64,000 nucleotides of DNA from Ruminococcus sp. AF31-8BH (lineage in GTDB: Bacteria > Bacillota > Clostridia > Lachnospirales > Lachnospiraceae): positions 32,604-96,603 of the forward strand of contig NZ_QTVN01000019.1 in NCBI RefSeq assembly GCF_003460605.1, written 5' to 3'. A program made the position numbers and the translations under genes. The notes beneath the pieces were generated by a model, which did no database searches, was not told the DNA's origin, and saw only the letters and a list, made by a program, of their open reading frames with translations. This document shows positions 50,409 to 58,970 of this stretch, piece after piece. Each line of letters opens with the position of its first letter. Within the stretch, counting starts at the first letter, position 1.

Positions 50409-51581
50409 ATGTTTCAGTGTCAACGCGGATATACGCTTCGAAAAATAAAAGGAGTCAGTCATCTCCTTCCTTACGGACAGCAGATGGCGGATCAGAAAAA
50501 GGGAATGATTCTCAACGAGACCGGGACTTTTCTGTGGAACGTGATCCAGCATACAGAAGGTTCGGACCCGGAAACGCTGGCGGAAATGCTGGCGCGGCTG
50601 TATGGTCTTGGGGAAGAAGCTTTCCCGGAGGTCTTAAATGATGTCAATGATTTTTTGTCGCAGATGACCGCTCTTGGAATGATAACCGAAAGCCTTAAGC
50701 CCATTTCCCATGCATGCACTGCCAGCATAAAAATTGCCGGGCTTTCTATCAATTTCTACGGTCCTGTCCAGCTTCTTGGCGACCGCTTTGCGGATTTTTA
50801 TGTTAACCATCCGGCAGATGAACCAGATCAGGAAATTGAATTTATCACAAGGTCCCCTGCCAGCCACAATTATGGGCAGGTGCTTCTTCGCAATTCGGAT
50901 ATGACTATTTTTGAAAACAGCGACCGCTATGTGGTTTTGTTTCCTCAGATGTCAAATATTCATGAGGTACATATGACCCTGGACGGCAGCTATGTTCGGT
51001 TCTACTGTTCCAATGCAGTCACAGATCAGACGACAGAGAATCTTTTTCATGCTCTTCGTCTGTTTTTCTTGTTTCTTGCACAACAAAACGGATTGTTTGC
51101 CATTCATTCAGCATCCATACTTTACAGAGAAAAGGCATGGCTTTTTTCCGGACACTCCGGCATGGGCAAATCCACCCACACCGGGCTCTGGCATCAGCTT
51201 CTTGGCACACCCTTTCTCAATGGTGATCTGAATCTTCTGGGAATCCATGAAAACCGAATCATGGTTTACGGCATTCCCTGGTGTGGTACTTCCGGAATTT
51301 ATACCATAAAGACCTATGAGCTTGGAGGAATCGTCCTTCTCGGCAGGGATCCTGCCAGAGATTATCTGGAAGAGCTTTCCCCCTCGGGCCAAATCCTCCG
51401 GGTAATGCAAAGAATGATCTCCCCGACCTGGAAAGAAGGTCAGCTGACTAAAAATCTTTTCTTTGCCGAAGAAATCGCAAATCGGGTTCCCGTACTCCAT
51501 TTGTTTTGTACGAAAAACCAGTCTGCTGTAAAAGTCATCCGGGAAGAGATTGACCGACTGGAGGTGCTCCATGAAAAATAA
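50409..51581 (+). CDS. PqqD-domain / HprK-like P-loop fusion protein
   Basis: A protein of about 390 residues. The first 90 residues look like a PqqD-type peptide-recognition domain (KKGMILNETGTFLWNVIQ, then a helical segment). The rest resembles the HPr-kinase-like proteins of RiPP clusters: a beta-rich middle, then FAIHSASILYREKAWLFSG leading into the Walker A loop GHSGMGKSTHTGLW (about 248-261), a second Asp motif LNGDLNLLGI, and PWCGTSGIY. PqqD domains bind leader peptides; HprK-like enzymes in such clusters may phosphorylate the peptide or play another role. The start at 50409 follows AAAGGA at a rather long spacing. No precursor peptide gene was found. Confidence 0.78.
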   Translation: MFQCQRGYTLRKIKGVSHLLPYGQQMADQKKGMILNETGTFLWNVIQHTEGSDPETLAEMLARLYGLGEEAFPEVLNDVNDFLSQMTALGMITESLKPISHACTASIKIAGLSINFYGPVQLLGDRFADFYVNHPADEPDQEIEFITRSPASHNYGQVLLRNSDMTIFENSDRYVVLFPQMSNIHEVHMTLDGSYVRFYCSNAVTDQTTENLFHALRLFFLFLAQQNGLFAIHSASILYREKAWLFSGHSGMGKSTHTGLWHQLLGTPFLNGDLNLLGIHENRIMVYGIPWCGTSGIYTIKTYELGGIVLLGRDPARDYLEELSPSGQILRVMQRMISPTWKEGQLTKNLFFAEEIANRVPVLHLFCTKNQSAVKVIREEIDRLEVLHEK

Positions 51582-52248
51582 GCTCCAGCTGATCTGGAAA
51601 TATCTCAGACAGGGAACACTGCAGAAAATGTGGCGGCAAACGCTCTGGATCTATCAATACGGAAGACGTTACTGGAAATCCATGATCCTGTATACACTCC
51701 TTGGAATTACAGGCTCCTGCGTTTCTCTGGTTTCCAGTCTGATTTCCAAGGATCTGGTAGACATTATCACCGGACATCAAACCGGAAAGCTGCTCTCCAC
51801 CTTTGCTGCAATGATCGGTTTTTCCATAGCTAACATTCTGGTTTCCCAGGCATCCGGCTATGCATCTACCTTCATCAGCCTTAAGGTGGATTCCGAGATT
51901 AAGAACGACATTTTTGCAAAAATGCTGATTACTGACTGGGAATCCCTGACAGATTACCACACCGGAGACCTGGTCACCCGCTGGAGCTCAGATGCTTCCA
52001 ATATCTCCAGCGGAATCCTGAACTGGATTCCCAACCTGATCATTTATACCTTCCGTTTCATCAGTGCCCTGGCTGTAGTCTTGTACTATGACCCCACCTT
52101 TGCCTTATTCGCCCTTCTTGGAATTCCTTTCAGTGCTCTGATGTCCCGTCCCCTTCTTAGGCGGATGCGGAACAATAATGAAAAAAGTGCTGCTATGAAT
52201 GCCAAGATGTACGGCTTCAACCAGGAAGCTCCATCTGAAGCAGTCTAG
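51571..52248 (+). pseudogene. ABC exporter, truncated: transmembrane domain only
   Basis: The gene starts inside the end of the PqqD-HprK gene (GGAGGT 5 bp before the ATG). It reads 225 residues of an ABC exporter: helices near 35-55, 70-90, 150-170 and 175-195, with YHTGDLVTRWSSDASNIS (about 130-147). It then reaches NAKMYGFNQEA, where exporters continue toward the ATPase domain. Instead it runs into sequence antisense to PelF and stops. The whole nucleotide-binding domain is missing. It would have exported a modified peptide. I regard it as broken. Confidence 0.82.
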
Positions 52249-52996
52249 CACGAGCATACAGGCAGGTAACAATATCTGCCTTTTCATAGGCAAGCAAAGA
52301 CATCTTTTTAAATTGTTCAATCCAGATATTTTTGTAAGCTCCTTTTACCCACTCAGCCTTGATCAGTTCTTCTTCTCTCTCTCTGGTATAAATTCCATGC
52401 TCTGAGATCAACAGTGAACTGTCATGGAAATGAACAGCCATGCTTCCAAGGACTCCTGCATATCCGGTTGCCACACAGTGATAAAGATCCGCCTTTGGTA
52501 TATTCATCTTTAATACCCAGAACATAGGAAGATAAATAGAGCGTAAGGTCCATAAAAAATCAGAAAATATAATACCAGAATATTTTCTGTTGTAGCATTC
52601 CCTGGCAATTTGAAAGAAATCCGGCCCCATCAGTAAATCATCTATGGACAGATTTTTGCGTTGAAACAAATCAAACAGAATATTCCAGTCTGTTTTTCTG
52701 TTCAGAACCATATTCAGCATCTCTGCATATTCTTTTTTCGACAAACGGATATGCTTCCTGTTTTTCTGTCTTTTTTTCCCGTTATTCCACTCACAATCCT
52801 CCAGATAAACTTCATACACCTGTGTTACATTTTTCGGAAGTTCATATACAAATTTACCTCTTGAAGATCTGTTCGCTATAATTGTTAATAAAATAAATTC
52901 AATATTTGGAAATGACTGAATCAGGCTGTTGATCCAACCGGAAACACCGCCGACCACATATGGATAACAGCCCTCTGCCACAATGCAAACCTTCAT
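52217..52996 (-). pseudogene. pelF: PelF-like glycosyltransferase, truncated after the N-terminal domain
   Basis: The first 255 residues match the DUF3492 N-terminal domain of PelF: KVCIVAEGCYPYVVGGVSGW (1-20), DLYHCVATGYAGVLG (about 173-187) and LLISEHGIYTREREEELIKA (about 199-218), up to KADIVTCLYARARLLQMEL. Homologues continue with the GT-B donor-binding half (another roughly 220 residues). Here two codons and a stop follow. PelF is the UDP-sugar polymerase of Pel exopolysaccharide. The start at 52996 overlaps the upstream stop as ATGA. Without the catalytic half it should be inactive. Confidence 0.85.
52224..52231. other. Breakpoint joining two truncated genes
   Basis: Plus-strand exporter homology ends at the codons for NQEA (to 52230), and minus-strand PelF homology ends at the codons for MEL (from about 52229). 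The two meet at AGGAAGCTCC with at most a few shared bases. Each gene then picks up a stop within a few codons. This marks a deletion, inversion or assembly join. Confidence 0.75.
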
Positions 52997-54807
52997 TTTT
53001 TTCTCCACCGTTCCTGCAATTTTATTTCCACCGTTGTATCTTCTGCGCAGATCAGATAGGCATCCTCCTGAATTTTTATCTGGCTTCCACCTTGTATATC
53101 TGCGATTTCCTCTCCATGTGTTCTGAGAATAAACCAGCTTCCTGCCAAAGAGGTTTGCAGGATTATTTTATTTTCTTCTCTTTGCTCACTGTAATCCAGG
53201 TTCAGGAATGTTCTGGTTCTTGTATTACTCTCTGAAAGCGTAGTACTTGCAAAACAGGAAAACTCTTTCCAGTATGTGAGAAGGTTGCTGGAAAAACGCT
53301 TCTGCATTATTTCCCAGCGGTCGGTATCCTTCTGCGGCCAGAAGATATCATACATATTCAGCATAACATTTGTATATCCAAGTGCACTCTGAATACTTCT
53401 CATACGAATATCATCACTGTATGTATAATTCATTCCATCGCTTGTAACAGACTGCAGCGTTACGAAATCTGAGCAATAAGAGAGGACAGGCTTCTCTTCT
53501 GTGTATTCACAAATCAAAGTACTTACATTTTTCAGCAGCTCTGTATTCTCCAGCTGCAGAACAGAATTAATATTTTTTGCTTCCGTAAAAGCAGTTCCAT
53601 ATATATAACTGCTGTTTTCATTTTGGAAAAATTCATCATCCTTTTTCAGTTTTTCTTCAAAAGAAGCTGTATTCTGATACTGCAAAGAAAGTCCTGCTTC
53701 CGCATTTTGTTCCTTCATCTGCTGAAGATAGAATTTCAAGTTTTGGGCATCTGGCTCTATACTGTCCTCGTAATCTGCCTGAGGCTGAATAAAGCAAGTC
53801 ATTTTCCTGCCGCTTTTTTCCACAATAGAAATCAGGGAAGACCACATAATATCTCTGGCAATTCCAGTCATAGACTGGCTATAAAGTTTCTGCATTTCTT
53901 CATTATTTTCATCTGCAAAAACAGGGAAATTCACCATTGAAAGATTCTGTGCATTTACTACGGGATATAGAGTATACTCTGAGCCTTCCGCAAGCATACC
54001 ATCAAGAAGCCCAAGAGCTGTGCTGTCTTTCATATAATCTCCTACTACTGCGAATACACTGCTATTATTCAGTCCGTTTCTCCAGATCAGACTTGGAAGC
54101 TCTTCATTTCTCACATTTTCACCAGAGCTTTCATTAAGCAGTCCCATCATATAAGTTGTGGTTCCGCTTCCAAGCTGGTACCATGGAACCTTCAGCTGCA
54201 AATCCTGCCTTTCCTTTTCATCCTCTTCCTTACCAGCTTCATAAACCACACTTCCGCCAAGCAAAAGTCCATCAAACAGTTTTACCCCGGTTAGAGTCGT
54301 TTCATTAGCAGCAACTTTTTTAATTCCCAGGAAATCCATTAATTTAGGAATGGCTTGTATTAGTTCCGGATTTTCCAGACAGCCAAATACTACTATGACT
54401 CCCTGGCTTTCCATTTTTTTCAAAGCCTTCAGATCATTTCCAATCGCACGCTTTTCAGATTCCAGAATAATCATTTCCGGTAGCTCTTCTGCTCTTTCCT
54501 TCAGATCTGATGCAGATTTCTCAAAGCAAATTTCTCTTTTGGCATAGGTACACCATCTGCTTACTGCTACTGCCATATCACAGGATTCATCCCCTATAAA
54601 AACGATTTTTTTCCGCTTCTCAAAAGCTTCTGTACCCTCTTGTGCTGAAGCCTTCCATTCATTTTTTCCATCTGCTGCCTTTGGTGAAAAATAGGAGTTC
54701 GTATCATAGGCATTCTGCTGATCTCGCATAACAACTGAAAACTGAAATAAAAACAGCAGTACAAGCATCATAATTACAATACTGAAATATTTTCTTTTCG
54801 AAACCAT
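52993..54807 (-). CDS. DUF2194-type protein, likely PelA deacetylase counterpart
   Basis: A 604-residue protein with one N-terminal membrane helix (about 8-25) and a long external region. The segment VVFGCLENPELIQAIPKLMD and a later portion with MTCFIQPQADYEDSIEPDAQ and VMLNMYDIFWPQ suggest the DUF2194 family, in which a deacetylase-like TIM-type domain follows a Rossmann-like N-part. In Gram-positive Pel operons a PelA deacetylase protein takes this position. The metal residues of the deacetylase are not obvious to me, so activity is uncertain. It lies between the PelE-like and pelF genes. Confidence 0.65.
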   Translation of the reverse strand: MVSKRKYFSIVIMMLVLLFLFQFSVVMRDQQNAYDTNSYFSPKAADGKNEWKASAQEGTEAFEKRKKIVFIGDESCDMAVAVSRWCTYAKREICFEKSASDLKERAEELPEMIILESEKRAIGNDLKALKKMESQGVIVVFGCLENPELIQAIPKLMDFLGIKKVAANETTLTGVKLFDGLLLGGSVVYEAGKEEDEKERQDLQLKVPWYQLGSGTTTYMMGLLNESSGENVRNEELPSLIWRNGLNNSSVFAVVGDYMKDSTALGLLDGMLAEGSEYTLYPVVNAQNLSMVNFPVFADENNEEMQKLYSQSMTGIARDIMWSSLISIVEKSGRKMTCFIQPQADYEDSIEPDAQNLKFYLQQMKEQNAEAGLSLQYQNTASFEEKLKKDDEFFQNENSSYIYGTAFTEAKNINSVLQLENTELLKNVSTLICEYTEEKPVLSYCSDFVTLQSVTSDGMNYTYSDDIRMRSIQSALGYTNVMLNMYDIFWPQKDTDRWEIMQKRFSSNLLTYWKEFSCFASTTLSESNTRTRTFLNLDYSEQREENKIILQTSLAGSWFILRTHGEEIADIQGGSQIKIQEDAYLICAEDTTVEIKLQERWRKK

Positions 54808-54830
54808 TGTTTCTTTCCGTCCTTTTTATT

Positions 54831-55739
54831 TCACATAAATGTTCGGATCATTTCCAGAGTTTCATTATCAATGGCAATTTCTGATTCCTTTAGTTCATCC
54901 ATTACACGAAAAAAATTATCCCGGTCATTGCAGGAATAAAACAGCTTCAGCTGACAAGTAAAGCTGGACAAGGCTCTTGGATATTGTTTCATGGAACGCT
55001 GGCACCATTTACCACAGGTCTCATATTCCTTTACGTCCAGAAGGCTCTGACATATCTTTTCATACATCGTACTGCTGATTTTCTGAGAATCCAAAATCCA
55101 TGCCTTTTCCAGAACCTCATCCATACGTTCTGCCATAGAATGCTGTTCCAGATCTGTAAGTACCTTTTGCTCTATAATAGGATTCATATACTCAATCAGA
55201 TGAATACAGTTCTCTGCCTGCTTCTCGTCCTCAACCAGGCACAGACGGTATCTTTCATGAACGCCTGTACGAAAATCATTTAATACCTCCTGAAGAACCG
55301 ATGCCGCATAATGGGCAGTTTCTGAATCTTCACTGTTTAGCGCCAGGGCAATAGCGGAAAGAGAATGTTTATAGTCTCCTCTGATTACATTCATCATAAG
55401 TGTTCGCAGGCTTTTTTTGTCTGAAACCTCCAGAGCCTCTTCCAGTGCCACCATATTTTTTTCTACATCCTCATCAGGTCGTTGAAGGGTATCTGTCCGT
55501 TCCTTGCTAAATACCACATCTGAAAGATCCATTCCCTGCGAAGCAAAAAGCTTATATAATAAAAAGGAGCCTAATAGAAACAGCGGTCCTACCACCGGAC
55601 AAAGAAGCATCATTCCTGCCTTCATCCATATGCTGGCATATTTTTCTTTTCTTCTTAGGTGCTCAAAGATCAGATAAATCACAATGACCACTAGATTTAT
55701 CAGCATTAAAAGGATAAAATATCTCATTCTTTGTGACAT
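54831..55739 (-). CDS. PelE-like membrane protein with helical repeats
   Basis: A 302-residue protein. Two N-terminal helices (about 8-25 and 40-65) are followed by a soluble all-helical region with TPR-like pairs (e.g. HYAASVLQEVLNDFR, MYEKICQSLLDVKEYETCGK). This is the layout of PelE, which interacts with PelD and PelG in the Pel synthase complex. Sequence similarity is low, and the call rests on topology and gene order. It begins overlapping the PelD-like gene; a start at 55727, giving an ATGA overlap, is an alternative. Confidence 0.7.
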   Translation of the reverse strand: MSQRMRYFILLMLINLVVIVIYLIFEHLRRKEKYASIWMKAGMMLLCPVVGPLFLLGSFLLYKLFASQGMDLSDVVFSKERTDTLQRPDEDVEKNMVALEEALEVSDKKSLRTLMMNVIRGDYKHSLSAIALALNSEDSETAHYAASVLQEVLNDFRTGVHERYRLCLVEDEKQAENCIHLIEYMNPIIEQKVLTDLEQHSMAERMDEVLEKAWILDSQKISSTMYEKICQSLLDVKEYETCGKWCQRSMKQYPRALSSFTCQLKLFYSCNDRDNFFRVMDELKESEIAIDNETLEMIRTFM

Positions 55740-57913
55740 ACTGCTATATTCTCCACAACTTCCGTATTATATCCGTTCCTGTCAAATCGTTCCTGAACAA
55801 AGACAGCATTTGCTCTGGTTGTGTTTGCAAGAAGCACATACAGATTGCCGTCTGTCATCATATCAAGATAATCACTGTCTCTAAGATGGCTTGTCATTAT
55901 TTCATCAATTTCCATCTGGCGATCTGGTGAAATACATATCTTTAGTAATACACATTCTGCCAGGTTTCTGATTTCTGCATCCATATATGCCTGGACCAGC
56001 GGTTCAAAAGCCTCCGGACTGAGAATTCTGGAGCCTTTTTTATATCTTTGTGCTTCAAGGGCCTGAATATAACGCTGGGCTCTAAGAACTGCATTCTGAA
56101 TCATGTAACTGACTACAGTAAGGAAGTTCGCCTGCCCCAGAGTCATTTTTTCCCAACTCAGCCCCCACAACATCACAATCATCTGAATTTCATCATCTTC
56201 AAAAATCGCACATGCCATCTGCGGATACTGATCATTCATTCGCTTATTGATATATACTCTTTTTTCACTCAGAGCCTCATAAACCTCTGTCATGTCTTTA
56301 TATCTGATGGAATTCCCAAGACTCCTTGCTTTCTTCGAGCTTGCTGAAAAAATACGGGCATAATCTTTATTCACCACATTATAAATAGCCGCATCTTTCG
56401 TTTGCATCAGTTTCGTTAACATTTCTACAGCATAGAAAATTACTTCATCTGGCATATACTGATCCAGTTTAGATGTAATAGAGTAAATTTTACCAATACT
56501 ATCCTTATGATCAATCAGCTGCTGCTCCATAACTCCCTTTACACGAACATTGCTTTCATTAATGTCCTTGATATCTGCAATCTGTCTGGATAAGTGTTCC
56601 TCCAGCTCCTGACTCTCCATGCGCATTGTTCGGATCTGATCTCGCATATAGCCTACTACCAGTCCCAAAATAAACAGCTGTGCCACCCACACATAAGTAT
56701 TATAATCCAGAAGGACCTCTAATCCACTTCTTGTATACATCTGGCGGAACATATATCCGGCTACTGCAAGTATGGCAGAAAAGGTAGCCTGCTGCTGTCC
56801 ATATATAATAGCAAACAGAAGAACATATAAAAGAAAGGGATCCAGATTGGCAAAATACCTGCTTCCAACTGTTCGGTTATTCAACATAAAAAAGGGAATA
56901 AAGCATATCAGATTTTCTGCAAAGGGAACCAGCACACTTAACAGCCATTTCCATTTATTCCACAGCTTCTGCCACCAGGACGGCTGAAGCTGATCCTCCT
57001 CCACAAACACAGCCTTATGCTTCAGCATATATGCTGCCATTTTTTCAATGATCTCATCCGGCTTTGCAAATGCATGCACGCCGTATTCTTTTTCAAAGCA
57101 TTTCCCGGACAGTACACATCTGCTTATATCACCTGAAGTTGCAATAACATTTGCTGTGCTATTCATAGCTTTCTGAACCATTGAAGCCAGTTCCAGTTCA
57201 CTTACCACATGATTAGAGGACAGCTGATACAAAAATTTCTCATGAAGTTTATTTTTTACCACCTGATAAATAAATTCTACTGCATCATCCTCATATAAAA
57301 GAGAAAAGGAATGCTTCTCATTGGCCTCTATATATCCATTGCGCATACAGTCCAGGCACATACGCGCACAAATATTATTGATATCCTTTTTGTCTCTGGG
57401 AATACTGTAAAGATGATCCAGTCTCAGCACTACAATATCCAGATTTCTTTTCCGTCTGAAATTATCACAGATTTCTTCAGCCTGGGCAATGGTATCTGCA
57501 CGCAATCCAGCACTGGAGGTTGGGGTTTCTTCTATGATTTCATCCTGGTAATCTCCGCTATATACTTCGTCGGATGACAGAAAAATCACTTTCCCCTTCT
57601 TCGTTGCTGAGAGTGCAACCAGAATGTTCATCAAATGGGAAGTAAATCGAACGGTTTCCAGTTCTGCTTCATTCCAGGAATAGTTTGTATCAACTGCTCC
57701 CATAAGAATGGTCACATCCGGATTCACGCTTTGCACAATTTCCCCCAGATTTTCACTGTCATATGGAAATTCATATTTTTCGAATACTTTCTTGTATTTG
57801 TTGTGTCTGTATTTATCTCCGGTCAGTATATAGACTCTATGTCCTTCCTTGCGAATCTTCAAAATCAGACTATCCACGAGACTACAGGAGCCTCCTGCCA
57901 AAAGAATATTCAT
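55724..57913 (-). CDS. PelD-like c-di-GMP receptor fused to an epimerase-type domain
   Basis: A 729-residue protein in three parts. Residues 1-300 form an NAD-dependent epimerase/SDR-like domain (NILLAGGSCSLVDSLIL at the start, VIFLSSDEVYSGDY near 115). Residues about 325-435 hold four hydrophobic helices. A coiled coil (about 440-480) leads to a GAF-like domain (to about 610) and a degenerate GGDEF domain. The GGDEF loop reads MMTDGNLYVLL, but the allosteric c-di-GMP site RxxD is kept as RDSD (in SHLRDSDYL). PelD binds c-di-GMP this way and activates polymer synthesis. The SDR domain at the N-terminus is notable. Confidence 0.82.
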   Translation of the reverse strand: MNILLAGGSCSLVDSLILKIRKEGHRVYILTGDKYRHNKYKKVFEKYEFPYDSENLGEIVQSVNPDVTILMGAVDTNYSWNEAELETVRFTSHLMNILVALSATKKGKVIFLSSDEVYSGDYQDEIIEETPTSSAGLRADTIAQAEEICDNFRRKRNLDIVVLRLDHLYSIPRDKKDINNICARMCLDCMRNGYIEANEKHSFSLLYEDDAVEFIYQVVKNKLHEKFLYQLSSNHVVSELELASMVQKAMNSTANVIATSGDISRCVLSGKCFEKEYGVHAFAKPDEIIEKMAAYMLKHKAVFVEEDQLQPSWWQKLWNKWKWLLSVLVPFAENLICFIPFFMLNNRTVGSRYFANLDPFLLYVLLFAIIYGQQQATFSAILAVAGYMFRQMYTRSGLEVLLDYNTYVWVAQLFILGLVVGYMRDQIRTMRMESQELEEHLSRQIADIKDINESNVRVKGVMEQQLIDHKDSIGKIYSITSKLDQYMPDEVIFYAVEMLTKLMQTKDAAIYNVVNKDYARIFSASSKKARSLGNSIRYKDMTEVYEALSEKRVYINKRMNDQYPQMACAIFEDDEIQMIVMLWGLSWEKMTLGQANFLTVVSYMIQNAVLRAQRYIQALEAQRYKKGSRILSPEAFEPLVQAYMDAEIRNLAECVLLKICISPDRQMEIDEIMTSHLRDSDYLDMMTDGNLYVLLANTTRANAVFVQERFDRNGYNTEVVENIAVCHKE

Positions 57914-57938
57914 CTTTTTCCTTTCTCATCTCATAAAG

Positions 57939-58967
57939 TTACATTTCAAATAAAGATTTCCGGCTCAGTCGTTGTTCCAAGGCCCCGTTGATTTCCTTCT
58001 GCACCTTCTCAAAATCAATTGCATAATTGCTGTCATTCACACATACCATAGGAATTTTGTGTTTTTCAATTGTTTTTGTCAGTTTGAGATTTTGATTCTC
58101 CAAATTAAAGTAACCACATAGCTTCTGCACATTTTGCGGAACAAAATCCCCCTGCAGCTTCTGGTATTCCCTAAGTACATACTGGCTTACATCCTCTTTA
58201 TGGCGGAAGGCATGACTGCACACACTTGTAAGCAGCTCCGGCTCCAGATTCCATAATGTTTCATAGGTACTTTTCTTTAAAGGTGAAGGACCATGTACCG
58301 TATAGAATCCGGTAAAGCGCGGAAATGCCAGTTCCATAATATTATATAAAAAATATACAGGTGGATATCCTATATGAAAATAAGCTCCCGGCTGTTTCTT
58401 CATATTAGGCCGCTTTTGAAAATATTTTGCCAAAAGCATCGTATTGTTCAGATAAATGTAAGGCATAACCGGATCGTCAATATTCGCCACATCAGGCTGA
58501 AATGCCAGCATGTCAACTGGTTTTCCATTCTGAAAAAAGTCCGTTTCTTTAACCTTGTCTATAAAAAACGTATCGTCATTGAAATAAACAAACTTTTCTG
58601 AAAGACCTTTTATTCTGTGAAAGTTCCATTCAATAGTATGGGAATTAAAAGTAGGTAAAAAATCTTTCGGAATAAATTCGTCATGTCTGACAATATTCAG
58701 CTTGGGATGTGCTATATTCAGCCAGTCCGGAATATGTCCCCAGGTCACAAAGTGTACTTTCCTCACCCAGGGAGCAAACTGTTCCACTCCTCGGAACCAA
58801 TATTGCAGATTATCCCAATCCCGGTATCGTTCTTTTCTGTTGTCTGTTTTCTGTATCTGTTCAGATGCCTGTGCTGCCAGATTCCGCTGTCTTTTCCATG
58901 CCGGATCATTTCCGTCAACCCAGGTAATCACAAAATCAATCTCTGATTTTTCTTCTTGTTTTTTCAT
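57939..58967 (-). CDS. Stealth-family capsular polysaccharide phosphotransferase
   Basis: A 342-residue protein with the Stealth blocks: CR1 IDFVITWVDGNDPAW (about 10-24), CR2 YRDWDNLQYWFRGVEQFAPW (about 48-67) continuing into HFVTWGHIPDWL, the segment EKFVYFNDDTFF, and a CR3-like HGPSPLKKSTYE. Such enzymes transfer hexose-1-phosphate units to build phosphodiester-linked polysaccharides. It lies 25 bp before the PelD-like gene and 3 bp after the DUF4832 gene, which implies a polymer or decoration with phosphodiester links. Confidence 0.92.
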   Translation of the reverse strand: MKKQEEKSEIDFVITWVDGNDPAWKRQRNLAAQASEQIQKTDNRKERYRDWDNLQYWFRGVEQFAPWVRKVHFVTWGHIPDWLNIAHPKLNIVRHDEFIPKDFLPTFNSHTIEWNFHRIKGLSEKFVYFNDDTFFIDKVKETDFFQNGKPVDMLAFQPDVANIDDPVMPYIYLNNTMLLAKYFQKRPNMKKQPGAYFHIGYPPVYFLYNIMELAFPRFTGFYTVHGPSPLKKSTYETLWNLEPELLTSVCSHAFRHKEDVSQYVLREYQKLQGDFVPQNVQKLCGYFNLENQNLKLTKTIEKHKIPMVCVNDSNYAIDFEKVQKEINGALEQRLSRKSLFEM

Positions 58968-58970
58968 AAG

